DNA of 64,000 bases from Massilia niastensis DSM 21313 (GCF_000382345.1 NZ_KB908090.1:1-64000); one strand, 5' to 3'. Numbered from the stretch's first letter, positions 25,341 to 34,833 are shown. A program made the numbers and translations. Notes: a model not told the origin generated them from the letters alone.

Positions 25341-26279
25341 TCACAATTCGTAGTTTTCACCGCCGCGCATCGCCGCTTCGACCATCTTCCGGTTCAGCGT
25401 CGGCGCCAGCAGTTCGATAAAGGTATAGATGTAGCTGCGCAGGTAGGCGCCCTGCTTGATCGCCACCCGCGAGGTGTTCATGCCGAACAGGTGCCCCATC
25501 GGCAGCGCGCGCAGGCCGCGGTCGCGCTCCGGATCGAAGGCGATGCCCGCGATGATGCCCACGCCCATGCCCAGCTCGACATAGGTCTTGATGACGTCGG
25601 CGTCGATCGCTTCCAGCAGCACGTCCGGCTTCAGGTTGCGCAGCGAGAATGCATGGTCGATCTTGCTGCGGCCGGCAAACGCGGCATCGTAGGTGATTAC
25701 CGGATAAGTGGCAATCTCTTCCAGCGACACGGCGCGCGACTTCAGCAGCGGATGCTCGGGCGGCGTCACCAGCACGTGTTCCCACTGGTAGCACGGCAAG
25801 GTGATCAGGCCGTCGACGGCCGCGATCGACTCGGTCGCGATCGCCAGGTCGGCCTGGTCGTTCTTGACCATGTCGGCGATCTGCTTCGGATTGCCCTGGA
25901 GCAACGACAGCCGCACTTTCGGGAACTTCTGCATGAAGGCCTGCACCACCTTGGGCAGCATGTAGCGCGCCTGGGTATGGGTGGTGGCGATGGTGAAGCT
26001 GCCGCTGTCATGGGCCGCGTATTCCTTGCCGATCCGCTTCAGGCTGTCGATTTCCTGCATGATCAGCTCGACCGACTGCAGCACCAGCCGGCCGGGCTCG
26101 GTCAGCCCGCGAATGCGCTTGCCGTGGCGGGTGAAGATGTCGACCCCGAGCTCTTCCTCGAGCTCGATGATCGCCTTCGACACCCCGGGTTGCGAGGTGA
26201 ACAGGGCCTTGGCCGCGTCGGTCAGGTTGTAGTTCTGGCGCACGGCTTCGCGCACGAAGCGTAGTTGATGAAGATTCAT
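25341..26279 (-). CDS. cysB: CysB, LysR-type regulator of sulfur assimilation
   Basis: A 312-residue LysR-family protein. The N-terminal winged helix-turn-helix (about 1-62; QPGVSKAIIELEEELG) is followed by the effector-binding domain with TTHTQARYMLP, a motif of CysB/Cbl proteins that bind N-acetylserine or sulfate/APS. It activates sulfate assimilation genes when sulfur is limiting. It is divergent from the cysI operon across a 171-base AT-rich region, the classic position for a self-repressing, neighbour-activating LysR regulator. Confidence 0.94.
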   Translation of the reverse strand: MNLHQLRFVREAVRQNYNLTDAAKALFTSQPGVSKAIIELEEELGVDIFTRHGKRIRGLTEPGRLVLQSVELIMQEIDSLKRIGKEYAAHDSGSFTIATTHTQARYMLPKVVQAFMQKFPKVRLSLLQGNPKQIADMVKNDQADLAIATESIAAVDGLITLPCYQWEHVLVTPPEHPLLKSRAVSLEEIATYPVITYDAAFAGRSKIDHAFSLRNLKPDVLLEAIDADVIKTYVELGMGVGIIAGIAFDPERDRGLRALPMGHLFGMNTSRVAIKQGAYLRSYIYTFIELLAPTLNRKMVEAAMRGGENYEL

Positions 26280-26371
26280 TCCCGTTTGATTTGTTGGATT
26301 TGGTTGGCTTTAGTCGACATTTTAAGATGCTTATTCAAGTTACGCATATAAGCAAATAAATTCTCAGTAGT

Positions 26372-26399
26372 TTGGAATATAGACTCATCTACGTATGAT
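26372..26399 (+). promoter_or_regulatory. Likely promoter of the cysI–cobA operon
   Basis: TTGGAA (26372-26377) and TATGAT (26394-26399) form a -35/-10 pair with a 16-base spacer, 51 bases before the cysI ATG. The upstream 26280-26371 stretch is AT-rich and is where CysB would be expected to bind. AGGAAGAG at 26441-26448 region serves as ribosome site. Binding by CysB is inferred from position. Confidence 0.5.
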
Positions 26400-26450
26400 C
26401 GGGAATACTTTAACGGGTGGACAATTTATCCATCGTCCAGGAAGAGACTA

Positions 26451-28139
26451 ATGTACCGCTACGATCAATACGACCACCTCATCGTCCGTGAACGGATTGC
26501 GCAATACCGCGACCAGGTCGCGCGCCGCCTGAACAATGAGCTGACCGAAGAAGAATTCCTGCCGCTGCGTCTCCAGAATGGCCTGTACATGCAGCGTCAC
26601 GCCTACATGCTGCGCGTCGCCGTGCCCTACGGCCTGCTGTCCTCGGCCCAGGTGCGCATGTTCGCGCACATCGCACGCAAGTACGACCGCGGCTACGGCC
26701 ACTTCACCACGCGCCAGAACATCCAGTACAACTGGATCGAGCTGGAGCAGACCCCGGACATCCTGACCGACCTGGCTTCGGTGGAAATGCACGCCATCCA
26801 GACCTCGGGCAATTGCATCCGTAACATCACGACCGACGAGTTCGCGGGCGTGGCGGCCGACGAGATCATCGATCCGCGCCCGTTCGCCGAGATCCTGCGT
26901 CAATGGAGCACCTTCCACCCTGAATTCGCCGCCCTGCCGCGCAAGTTCAAGGTCGCGATCAACGGCGCCGTCGAAGACCGCGCCGCGATCGCCGTGCACG
27001 ACATCGGCCTGACCGTGGTGCGCAACGACGCCGGCGAAGTCGGCTTCAAGTTCATGGCCGGCGGCGGCATGGGCCGCACCCCGATCCTGGGCAGCGTGAT
27101 CCGCGATTTCCTGCCGTGGCAGCACCTGCTGACCTATACCGAAGCCGTGATGCGCGTGTACAACCAGTATGGCCGCCGCGACAACAAGTACAAGGCCCGC
27201 ATCAAGATCCTGCTGAAGGCCCTGGGCGTCGAGGAATTCGCACGCCAGGTCGAGGCCGAGTGGGCCGACCTGAAGGACGGTCCGGAAACCCTGACCCAGG
27301 AAGAATTCGACCGCGTCGCCAAGTGGTTCCAGCCGCACGCCTACGCGCAGCTGGACGACATCGACGCCGCCGGCGCGCACGCGGACAACCGCGCCTTCGC
27401 CAACTGGCTCAACCGTAACGTGAAGCCGCACAAGGTGCCGGGCTACGCCGCCGTGGTGCTGTCGCTGAAGAAAACCGGCGTGCCGCCGGGCGACGCCACC
27501 GCCGAGCAGATGGATTTCGTGGCCGACCTGGCCGACCGCTACAGCTTCGGCGAAGTGCGCGTGACGCACGAGCAGAACCTGGTGCTGGCCGACGTCGAGC
27601 AGGGCAAGCTGTTCGAGATCTGGCAGCAGATCAAGTCCAAGGGCATGGCGACGCCGAACATCGGCCTGCTGACCGACATCATCGCCTGCCCGGGCGGCGA
27701 CTACTGCTCGCTGGCGAACGCCAAGTCGATCCCGATCGCGGCCGCCATCGCCGAGCGTTTCGACGACCTGGATTTCCAGCACGATATCGGCGACATCGAA
27801 CTGAACATCTCGGGCTGCATCAACGCCTGCGGCCACCACCACGTCGGCAACATCGGCGTGCTGGGCGTGGACAAGGACGGCGCCGAGTGGTACCAGGTGT
27901 CGATCGGCGGCGCCCAGGGCAACGCCTCGGCCATCGGCAAGATCATCGGCCCGTCGTTCTCGGCGGTGCAGATGCCGGAAGTCGTCGGCCGCCTGCTCGA
28001 AGTCTATGTGCGCGACCGCATCGAAGGCGAACGCTTCGTCGACACCGTGCAACGCCTCGGTATCGCGCCGTTCAAGGAACACGTCTATGCCACGCCGATC
28101 AAGGGTGGCGAACTGGTTGGGGAAGACCACTATGCTTAA
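26451..28139 (+). CDS. cysI: Sulfite reductase hemoprotein (CysI-type, siroheme/4Fe-4S)
   Basis: A 562-residue nitrite/sulfite reductase catalysing the six-electron reduction of sulfite to sulfide. The 4Fe-4S/siroheme cysteines are C413 and C419 (CPGGDYC) and C456 and C460 (SGCINACG). Duplicated ferredoxin-like and siroheme-binding domains are seen (GHFTTRQNIQYNW, TSGNCIRNI; GEVRVTHEQNLVLAD). No flavoprotein CysJ gene is present, so electrons may come from ferredoxin or from the DUF934 partner's context. It is the first gene of the sulfate operon, and its stop overlaps the DUF934 start by eight bases. Confidence 0.95.
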   Translation: MYRYDQYDHLIVRERIAQYRDQVARRLNNELTEEEFLPLRLQNGLYMQRHAYMLRVAVPYGLLSSAQVRMFAHIARKYDRGYGHFTTRQNIQYNWIELEQTPDILTDLASVEMHAIQTSGNCIRNITTDEFAGVAADEIIDPRPFAEILRQWSTFHPEFAALPRKFKVAINGAVEDRAAIAVHDIGLTVVRNDAGEVGFKFMAGGGMGRTPILGSVIRDFLPWQHLLTYTEAVMRVYNQYGRRDNKYKARIKILLKALGVEEFARQVEAEWADLKDGPETLTQEEFDRVAKWFQPHAYAQLDDIDAAGAHADNRAFANWLNRNVKPHKVPGYAAVVLSLKKTGVPPGDATAEQMDFVADLADRYSFGEVRVTHEQNLVLADVEQGKLFEIWQQIKSKGMATPNIGLLTDIIACPGGDYCSLANAKSIPIAAAIAERFDDLDFQHDIGDIELNISGCINACGHHHVGNIGVLGVDKDGAEWYQVSIGGAQGNASAIGKIIGPSFSAVQMPEVVGRLLEVYVRDRIEGERFVDTVQRLGIAPFKEHVYATPIKGGELVGEDHYA

Positions 28140-28689
28140 CGCGCACAAACAGATCATCAAGCACCGCGAAGTCGTCGAGGACGACTGGAGCGTGCTGCGC
28201 CTCGACGAGGGACAGGCCGCGGAAACGGCCGAGGTTCCGGCGGGCAAGGTCATCGTGCCGCTGGGCGTCTGGCTGGCCCAGCGCAACACCCTGTCCGACC
28301 GCCCGCTGCTGGGCGTATGGCTGGCCCCGGACGAGCGCGCCGAGAGCATCAAGGACGACCTGCACCGCTTCCAGGTGATCGCGGTCGACTTCCCGAAATT
28401 CACCGATGGCCGCGGCTATTCCACCGCCTTCAACCTGCGCAAGCGCCTCGGCTACGCGGGCGAACTGCGCGCGATCGGCGACGTGCTGCGCGACCAGCTG
28501 TTCCAGATGCACCGCTGCGGCTTCGACGCTTTCGCGACCCGCCAGGACCGCAACATCCATGACGCCCTGAAAGGCCTGTCGGTGTTCTCGGAAACCTACC
28601 AGGCCTCGATCGACCAGCCGCTGCCGCTGTTCCGCCGCGCCCACCGCGACGTGCCGGCCGAGCATCGCGACGCCGGCGCCGGCATCTAG
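28132..28689 (+). CDS. DUF934 protein of the sulfate-assimilation operon
   Basis: A 185-residue protein of the uncharacterised DUF934 family, recognised by VVEDDWSVLR, VPLGVWLAQR, DFPKFTDGRGYSTAFNLR and GELRAIGDVLRDQLFQMHRCGF. It is regularly encoded directly after cysI in Proteobacteria that lack cysJ and is presumed to assist sulfite reduction, perhaps in electron delivery; this is unproven. ATG 28132 overlaps the cysI end by eight bases, a translational coupling that decides the start. Confidence 0.92.
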   Translation: MLNAHKQIIKHREVVEDDWSVLRLDEGQAAETAEVPAGKVIVPLGVWLAQRNTLSDRPLLGVWLAPDERAESIKDDLHRFQVIAVDFPKFTDGRGYSTAFNLRKRLGYAGELRAIGDVLRDQLFQMHRCGFDAFATRQDRNIHDALKGLSVFSETYQASIDQPLPLFRRAHRDVPAEHRDAGAGI

Positions 28690-28698
28690 GAGCCGGCC

Positions 28699-29415
28699 AT
28701 GAGCGACCTGCACCATCGCGTGGAAGAATCCCGCGCGATCCTGGAGCGTATTGCGCGCGATTTCTCGCCGGCCGTGTTCGCTTCGAGCCTGGCGGCCGAA
28801 GACATGGTCCTGACCGACCTGATCCTCAAGAACAGGCTGCCGATCGCGATCTTCTCGCTCGAGACCGGCCGCCTGCATGCCGAGACCCTGGCCATGCTGG
28901 ACAAGGTCAAGGAAGTGTACGGCTACGAGATCGCCCTGTACCGCCCGCAAGCGGAAGCGGTGCAGGCCTATGTCGAGCAGAACGGCCTGAACGCCTTCTA
29001 CGACAGCGTCGAGATGCGCAAGGAATGCTGCCGCATCCGCAAGGTCGAGCCGCTCGGCCGCGCCCTCAGCGGCAACAAGGCCTGGATCACCGGCCAGCGC
29101 CGTTCGCAGTCGAGCACGCGCGCCGAACTGGCGGTGCAGGAAGACGACGCCGCGCACGGCATGCAGAAATTCAACCCGCTGGCCGACTGGTCCGAGCAGG
29201 ACATCTGGGATTACCTGCGCGGCAACGGCGTGCCCTACAACGCCCTGCACGACCGCGGCTACCCCTCGATCGGCTGCGAACCCTGCACCCGCGCAGTCCA
29301 GCCGGGCGAGGACGTACGCGCCGGCCGCTGGTGGTGGGAAAACCCCGAATCCAAGGAATGCGGCCTGCACGTGGTCGACGGCAAACTCATTCGCATCAAA
29401 TCCGTGGCCGCATAA
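28699..29415 (+). CDS. cysH: Adenylyl-sulfate (APS) reductase, 4Fe-4S type CysH
   Basis: A 238-residue thioredoxin-dependent reductase. The four cysteines of the iron-sulfur cluster, C110-C111 (KECCRIRKVEPL) and C193/C196 (IGCEPCTR), identify the APS-reducing class, distinct from the cluster-free PAPS reductases of enteric bacteria. The catalytic Cys lies near the end in KECGLH. It reduces APS directly to sulfite and AMP, so no APS kinase is required; the operon indeed contains no cysC, and CysN is not fused to one. It follows DUF934 by nine bases. Confidence 0.95.
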   Translation: MSDLHHRVEESRAILERIARDFSPAVFASSLAAEDMVLTDLILKNRLPIAIFSLETGRLHAETLAMLDKVKEVYGYEIALYRPQAEAVQAYVEQNGLNAFYDSVEMRKECCRIRKVEPLGRALSGNKAWITGQRRSQSSTRAELAVQEDDAAHGMQKFNPLADWSEQDIWDYLRGNGVPYNALHDRGYPSIGCEPCTRAVQPGEDVRAGRWWWENPESKECGLHVVDGKLIRIKSVAA

Positions 29416-29442
29416 GCCACGACAAGCACAGGCACAGCTGAC

Positions 29443-30378
29443 ATGACTACAGTTACTGAACAAGCGCTTTTGACCGACGTCAACGCGCGCCATCTCGACG
29501 CCCTCGAATCGGAAGCCATCCACATCCTGCGCGAAGTGGCCGCCGAATGTTCCAACCCTGCCCTGCTGTTCTCGGGCGGCAAGGACTCGGTCGTGCTGCT
29601 GCGCCTGGCCGAGAAGGCCTTCCGTCCGGGTAAATTCCCGTTCCCGCTGGTGCACATCGACACCGGCCACAACTTCGACGAAGTGATCGCCTTCCGCGAC
29701 GCGCGCGCCGCCGAACTGGGCGAGCGCCTGATCGTCGGCAGCGTCGAGGATTCGATCAAGCGCGGCACGGTGCGCCTGCGCAACCCGGCAAGCGATTCGC
29801 GCAATGCCGCCCAGGCCGTCACCCTGCTGGAAACCATCGCCGAATACGGCTTCGACGCCTGCATCGGCGGCGCCCGCCGCGACGAAGAGAAGGCGCGCGC
29901 CAAGGAACGCATCTTCTCGTTCCGCGACGAATTCGGCCAGTGGGACCCGAAGGCCCAGCGCCCCGAGCTGTGGGACCTGTATAACACCCGCGTGCACCCG
30001 GGCGAGAACATGCGCGTGTTCCCGATCTCGAACTGGACCGAACTGGACGTGTGGCAATACATTGCCCGCGAAAAGCTGGCCCTGCCGAATATCTACTTCG
30101 CGCACGAGCGCCAGGTGATCCCGCGTAACGGCCTGCTGGTGCCGCTCACCCCGCTGACCCCGGCGCGCGAAGGCGAGACCGTCGAAACCCGCGTGGTGCG
30201 CTTCCGCACCGTGGGCGACATCTCCTGCACCTGCCCGGTGGCCTCCGATGCGGATACGGTCGAGGGCATCATCGCCGAAACCGCCGTCACCGAAGTGACC
30301 GAGCGCGGCGCGACCCGGATGGACGACCAGACCTCCGAAGCCTCGATGGAAAAACGCAAGAAAGCTGGATACTTCTGA
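29443..30378 (+). CDS. cysD: Sulfate adenylyltransferase subunit 2 (CysD)
   Basis: A 311-residue ATP-sulfurylase catalytic subunit with the PP-loop FSGGKDS (S44-S49 region), the family motif GGARRDEEKARAKER and the C-terminal EKRKKAGYF. It forms APS from ATP and sulfate, driven by GTP hydrolysis in CysN. Its stop overlaps the cysN start codon (TGATG), so the subunits are translated in a coupled fashion. Confidence 0.97.
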   Translation: MTTVTEQALLTDVNARHLDALESEAIHILREVAAECSNPALLFSGGKDSVVLLRLAEKAFRPGKFPFPLVHIDTGHNFDEVIAFRDARAAELGERLIVGSVEDSIKRGTVRLRNPASDSRNAAQAVTLLETIAEYGFDACIGGARRDEEKARAKERIFSFRDEFGQWDPKAQRPELWDLYNTRVHPGENMRVFPISNWTELDVWQYIAREKLALPNIYFAHERQVIPRNGLLVPLTPLTPAREGETVETRVVRFRTVGDISCTCPVASDADTVEGIIAETAVTEVTERGATRMDDQTSEASMEKRKKAGYF

Positions 30379-31688
30379 TGAACGCCATGACCGACAACTT
30401 GACCCAGAGCGGCTTGCTCCGCTTCATTACCGCCGGCTCCGTGGATGACGGCAAGAGCACCCTGATCGGCCGCCTGCTGTTCGACAGCAAGGGCATCTTC
30501 GCCGACCAGCTGGCCGCCGTGTCGCGCGCCAAGCACAAGCGCACCGTGGGCGACACCATCGACCTGTCGCTGCTGACCGACGGCCTGGAAGCCGAGCGCG
30601 AACAGGGCATCACGATCGACGTGGCCTACCGCTACTTCGCCACGCCGAAGCGCAAGTTCATCATCGCCGACACCCCGGGCCACGAGCAGTACACCCGCAA
30701 CATGGTCACCGGCGCCTCGACCGCGGACGCCGTCATCATCCTGGTCGACGTCTCGAAGGTGAAGCTGGGCGAGGACGGCAGCGTCGAGCTGCTGACCCAG
30801 ACCAAGCGCCACTCGACCATCGCGAAACTGCTGCAGATCGAGCACGTGATCGTCGCCGTCAACAAGATGGACCTGGTGAACTACGACCGCAGCGTCTACG
30901 AGCGCATCGTCGCCGCCTACGGCGAGTTCGCGCAGTCGCTGGGCCTGAAGGACGTGACCGCGATCCCGCTGTCGGCGCTGACCGGCGACAACGTGGTGGA
31001 CGCCTCCGCCAACATGCCGTGGTACGAAGGCCCGACCCTGATCGAGCTGCTGGAAGCGCTCTCGGTGTACGACGAAGCGCACGCCGCGCCCTTCCGCTTC
31101 CCGGTGCAGCTGGTGGCGCGCCACGGCGGCCACGAGGCGAACGACTTCCGCGGCTACATGGGCCGCATCGAATCGGGCCAGGTTTCCGTGGGCGACACCC
31201 TGGTGGTCCAGCCTTCCGGCAAGACCGCCACGGTCAAGGACATCGTCACCTTCGACGGTCCCCTGCAGTCGGCCAAGGCCGGCCAGTCGGTGACCCTGGT
31301 GCTGAACGAATACGTGGATGTCTCGCGCGGCGACATGCTGTCGGGCAGCGAGCAGCCGGCGACCCTGCTGAAACAGGTGGTGGCGGACGTGTGCTGGATG
31401 GCCGACGAGCCGCTCGACGTGCGCCGCAAGTACTGGATCAAGCACGGCACCCGCCAGACCGCCGCCAAGCTGACCAAGGTCGATACCATCCTCGATGTCA
31501 ACACCCAGCAGCGCCACGCCGCCGACGGGCTGAAGCTGAACGACATCGCGCGCGTGCACCTGACCGTGCAGCAGCCGCTGGCGGCCGACGCCTACGACGA
31601 CAACCGTGCGACCGGCGCCTTCATCCTGATCGACGAGGTGACCCACCAGACCGTCGCAGCAGGTATGATCAGGCTGGAACAGCAATAA
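30378..31688 (+). CDS. cysN: Sulfate adenylyltransferase subunit 1 (CysN, GTPase)
   Basis: A 436-residue elongation-factor-like GTPase. P-loop GSVDDGKST (G20-T28), switch motif DTPGHEQY, NKMD for guanine specificity, then EF-Tu-like domains II and III. It powers APS formation by CysD. The length corresponds to CysN alone without a CysC kinase domain, in accordance with the APS-type CysH upstream. Confidence 0.97.
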   Translation: MNAMTDNLTQSGLLRFITAGSVDDGKSTLIGRLLFDSKGIFADQLAAVSRAKHKRTVGDTIDLSLLTDGLEAEREQGITIDVAYRYFATPKRKFIIADTPGHEQYTRNMVTGASTADAVIILVDVSKVKLGEDGSVELLTQTKRHSTIAKLLQIEHVIVAVNKMDLVNYDRSVYERIVAAYGEFAQSLGLKDVTAIPLSALTGDNVVDASANMPWYEGPTLIELLEALSVYDEAHAAPFRFPVQLVARHGGHEANDFRGYMGRIESGQVSVGDTLVVQPSGKTATVKDIVTFDGPLQSAKAGQSVTLVLNEYVDVSRGDMLSGSEQPATLLKQVVADVCWMADEPLDVRRKYWIKHGTRQTAAKLTKVDTILDVNTQQRHAADGLKLNDIARVHLTVQQPLAADAYDDNRATGAFILIDEVTHQTVAAGMIRLEQQ

Positions 31689-31705
31689 ATCACGAAAGGG
31701 GCCGC

Positions 31706-32440
31706 ATGTCCGTGCTGGGGAAAGTCTATCTTGTAGGAGCTGGCCCCGGCGCGGCTGACCTGATCACCGTCCGCGGCGCGCGCCTGCTGGAGCAGGCCGA
31801 CGTCGTGCTCTACGACGCCCTGGTCACTCCCGCCATGCTGGCGCTGTGCGCGCGGGCCGAGAAGATCTCGGTCGGCAAGCGCTCCGGCCAGCGCTCCACG
31901 GCCCAGGCCCTGATCAACCAGCAGCTGGTCGACTGCGCCCGCAAGTACCAGCTGGTGGTGCGCCTGAAAGGCGGCGACCCGATGCTGTTCGGCCGCGCCG
32001 ACGAGGAATTGCGCGCCCTGGAAGCCGAGGGGATCGAGGTCGAAGTCGTTCCCGGCATCACCACCGCGGTGGCGGCCGCCGCCGCGACCCGGCAACCGCT
32101 GACCAAGCGCGGCCTGGCGCGCAGCGTCGCCTTCTTCACGTCCAGCACCGCTCCCGACGAGCCCGACCACCCCGCCCTGCCCGAGACCGATACCCTGGTC
32201 CAGTACATGGGCGGCCGCGAAGCCGCCGCCACCGCCGAGCGCCTGCTGGCCGAAGGCCGGCGGCCGGACCTGCCGGTGGTGGTGGTGGAAAACTGCACCC
32301 GCGAGGACGAGCGCATCCTGCGCCTGACCTTGACCGACCTGGCGCGCGGGCTGGAACCCGGGCACGGGCCGGTGCTGGTCATGATGGGCGAGGCGCTGGC
32401 GATGCGCGAACATCAGCGGGACGATAGCCGGGCTGGCTGA
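31706..32440 (+). CDS. cobA: Uroporphyrinogen-III C-methyltransferase (CobA/SUMT)
   Basis: A 244-residue SAM-dependent methyltransferase that makes precorrin-2, the precursor of siroheme. Motifs: VYLVGAGPGAADLIT, VVRLKGGDPMLFGRADEE and VVPGITTAVAAAAA, the standard SUMT blocks. It is a stand-alone enzyme without the CysG dehydrogenase/chelatase part. It follows cysN by 17 bases with an AAAGGGG ribosome site, closing the sulfate operon and supplying the siroheme needed by CysI. Confidence 0.95.
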   Translation: MSVLGKVYLVGAGPGAADLITVRGARLLEQADVVLYDALVTPAMLALCARAEKISVGKRSGQRSTAQALINQQLVDCARKYQLVVRLKGGDPMLFGRADEELRALEAEGIEVEVVPGITTAVAAAAATRQPLTKRGLARSVAFFTSSTAPDEPDHPALPETDTLVQYMGGREAAATAERLLAEGRRPDLPVVVVENCTREDERILRLTLTDLARGLEPGHGPVLVMMGEALAMREHQRDDSRAG

Positions 32441-32457
32441 CCGGCCACCCGCAGCGC

Positions 32458-34833
32458 TCACGCAAACGGGATGAACTCGATCCCGTTCTGGATCGCGCCA
32501 ATCACCTGCGCCTGGTTTTCCGCGCTTTCGCTGAAGGCGGCGAGGATCTGCTCGCGCGGTGCATGGTGCACGGCCAGCGAATCGATCCAGAACTGGCGTC
32601 CAGCCGCCTCCGCCTCGCGGTGCAGCACATTGTGGTACAGCAGGTCGACGAACTGCGCATCGTTCGGCTTGCTGCCATACAGGTCGGCAAACTCCTTGCT
32701 GCCAATGAACCCGGCCGCGATGTCCTCCAGCGACTTGCCGCTGTCGAGGGTCTTGATCCAGTAGCCCAGTCCACCCTTGTCCGGCGCGCGATCGAAGGCT
32801 GCGGCGTACAGCCGGTATGCCTCGCCGGCATTGCCCTGGATGTCGAGGCCCACCGATACATCGGAAAACGCGATGCGCTCGACATTGACCAGGGTGTCGT
32901 TGCCCCCCTTGCCGACCTTGTCGACCACCGTGGTGGCGCCCGTGCTCCCGATCGAGATCGAGAAATTCTTGCGTAGCGCGCCGTAGCTGACGGTATCCAC
33001 GCCGCCCATGCCATCGATGCGCTCGCTGCCGGCCGCCGCGCGCAGCAGGTTGGCGCCGTCGCTGCCGTTCACCATGGCCGACACGCCGCCCGCGCTGCCC
33101 GTGCTGCCGCCGCTGGCGGTCGAAGGAGCCGGCTTCGGCGTGGTGACCACGGGCGCAGGGGCGGTGACCACCGGCGCAGGGGCGGTGACCACTGGCGCAG
33201 GCGCGGTCACTACCGGCGCAGGCGCGGTCACTACCGGCGCAGGAGCCGTCACCACCGGTGCGGGCGCGACGACGACCGGCGCCGCGGGGACTTCCGGTTC
33301 CGTCGTGACGGTGCTCGCCGGCGGTTCGGTCACCGCCGGCACGGTGACCGGCGCGGCGCCGGCCAGCACCCGCGCCTCGACCTGCACGTTGCCGCCATCG
33401 CTATCGACCCAGGCGCTGGCGAAGCCGCCATTGGCCAGCGCGGTCAGGGCCGCCCCCGACTGGTCGCCCTGGCGCACTTCGTTGATCTGGAACTCCTGCA
33501 GGTCGAGCGCGTTGCCGTCGGCGCCGAAGCGGCGGCCGAAGATGCCGTTGCCGTCGAAGTCGCCCGACTGCGATTGCCACGCGATCATGAAGCCGCCATT
33601 GCTCATGGCCGACACCTCGGCGCCATAGCGGCCGCCGCCGCTATCGACGTTCGCCTGGGTCATCGCGCCGACCGGATTGCCGGCGGCGTCGTAGCGCTGG
33701 AAGAAGATGTCGCTGACGCCGAAGCCCAGCGGCGAATTCGCATAGCTGTCCCATGCCACGACATGGCCGCCGCCGGCCAGCGCGGTCACGCTCGGCAGCG
33801 GTGCGGCGGTCGTGATGCTGGCGGCCAGGCCGTCGCCGCTGACGATGGTGGCGGCGCCGCCGGCGCGCGCGGCGTACACGTTGCCGTCGCCGATCTCGCC
33901 CCAGGCGACGGTATAGCCGGCGCCGGTGGCGGCGATGCTCGGGCTGTAGGCGCTGCCGAGCGCGCCGTACAGCTGCTCGGCGCCCAGCGGGCTGCCATCC
34001 GCGCCGACCTGGCGCACGTGCACCTGGCCGTCCGCGCGCCAGGCGATGGCGAACGAGCCGTCGCCGAGCGCGGCCACGTCCGGCATCGCGGTGTCGGCGC
34101 CCGCCGCCGCGTCAATCAGCCGCTGCGGACCGATGCTGCCGTTGGCTTCGACGATCTGGTAGGCGATGCGCGATGCGCCATTCACGCTGGTGGTGTAGGC
34201 CACCACGAAGCGCCCTCCGGCCAGCGCGGCGACCGCTGGCTCGCCTTCGGCCGCGCCGTCGGCGGCCGGGCTGACGGCGAAGGCCGCGCCGCGCGCGGCG
34301 CCGCCGGCGTCGCGCACCTGGGCCCAGAGCGCGCCGCCGTCGACGCCGCTGGCCTGCCAGACCGAGACGAAGCCGCCGTCCGACAGCGTGGCCAGGGCCG
34401 GATTGGCGGCATGGGATCCGGCGCCGAGCGCGAGGTCGCTGCCGAAGCCCGCCAGGTCCCGGGTCGTGCCCGCCTCCACCGTGTACACCAGCGTCTCGGC
34501 GATGCCGCGGCCGGGCAGCGGATTGCCGCTGCTGTCGATCTGGTAGCGGTCGTAGTAGTGGGCGGTGACGCTGAGCGACTGGCCGGCCGCCGGCATCAGG
34601 GAGGCATTGGCGACCACCAGGCGCGCCTCGGTGTCGACCGCCGGATTGTAGGAGATGCTGAACAGGCCCGGAACCGACTGCGCGTCGATGATCCAGCGCC
34701 CGCCCGTCGGCAGGCCGGTGTCGATCGGGGTGAGCACGGCGGCGACATCGCCATTGCGCAAGGTCGTGAAAAGCGTATCGCGGTTGTCGACGATGCCTAC
34801 CGGGGCGTAGTCGAGGCTGGTATCGGTGCTCAT
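32458..34833 (-). CDS. Large secreted protein with repeats and C-terminal DUF4214 domain
   Basis: A 791-residue protein without an N-terminal signal peptide, rich in Gly/Ala/Asp and nearly free of Cys. Residues ~150-520 hold repeated units of the form GGF.V.W....G in a beta-propeller-like pattern. A Pro/Val/Thr/Ala linker (about 520-565) is made of a 7-residue repeat, followed by a short RTX-like stretch (IDGMGGVDTVSY, GGNDTLVNVERI). The DUF4214 domain (about 670-785; AAFDRAPDKGGLGYW) ends the protein. Such proteins are usually type I secretion substrates or surface-layer-like adhesins. ATG 34833 with AGGAA upstream is preferred over the 34950 start. Confidence 0.82.
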   Translation of the reverse strand: MSTDTSLDYAPVGIVDNRDTLFTTLRNGDVAAVLTPIDTGLPTGGRWIIDAQSVPGLFSISYNPAVDTEARLVVANASLMPAAGQSLSVTAHYYDRYQIDSSGNPLPGRGIAETLVYTVEAGTTRDLAGFGSDLALGAGSHAANPALATLSDGGFVSVWQASGVDGGALWAQVRDAGGAARGAAFAVSPAADGAAEGEPAVAALAGGRFVVAYTTSVNGASRIAYQIVEANGSIGPQRLIDAAAGADTAMPDVAALGDGSFAIAWRADGQVHVRQVGADGSPLGAEQLYGALGSAYSPSIAATGAGYTVAWGEIGDGNVYAARAGGAATIVSGDGLAASITTAAPLPSVTALAGGGHVVAWDSYANSPLGFGVSDIFFQRYDAAGNPVGAMTQANVDSGGGRYGAEVSAMSNGGFMIAWQSQSGDFDGNGIFGRRFGADGNALDLQEFQINEVRQGDQSGAALTALANGGFASAWVDSDGGNVQVEARVLAGAAPVTVPAVTEPPASTVTTEPEVPAAPVVVAPAPVVTAPAPVVTAPAPVVTAPAPVVTAPAPVVTAPAPVVTTPKPAPSTASGGSTGSAGGVSAMVNGSDGANLLRAAAGSERIDGMGGVDTVSYGALRKNFSISIGSTGATTVVDKVGKGGNDTLVNVERIAFSDVSVGLDIQGNAGEAYRLYAAAFDRAPDKGGLGYWIKTLDSGKSLEDIAAGFIGSKEFADLYGSKPNDAQFVDLLYHNVLHREAEAAGRQFWIDSLAVHHAPREQILAAFSESAENQAQVIGAIQNGIEFIPFA
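33142..33267 (-). repeat. 21-bp tandem repeat (x6) encoding a 7-residue linker unit
   Basis: Six consecutive 21-base units (starting at 33142, 33163, 33184, 33205, 33226 and 33247) encode repeated VTAPAPV-type heptapeptides in the DUF4214 protein. Neighbouring copies share identical silent changes (GGTGACC versus GGTCACT types), which suggests recent duplication of pairs. Confidence 0.9.

Noticed and set aside
33142-33267. Regular repeat array considered as CRISPR
   Set aside because: The units are contiguous 21-mers without spacers, in frame in a protein gene, with no cas genes nearby.
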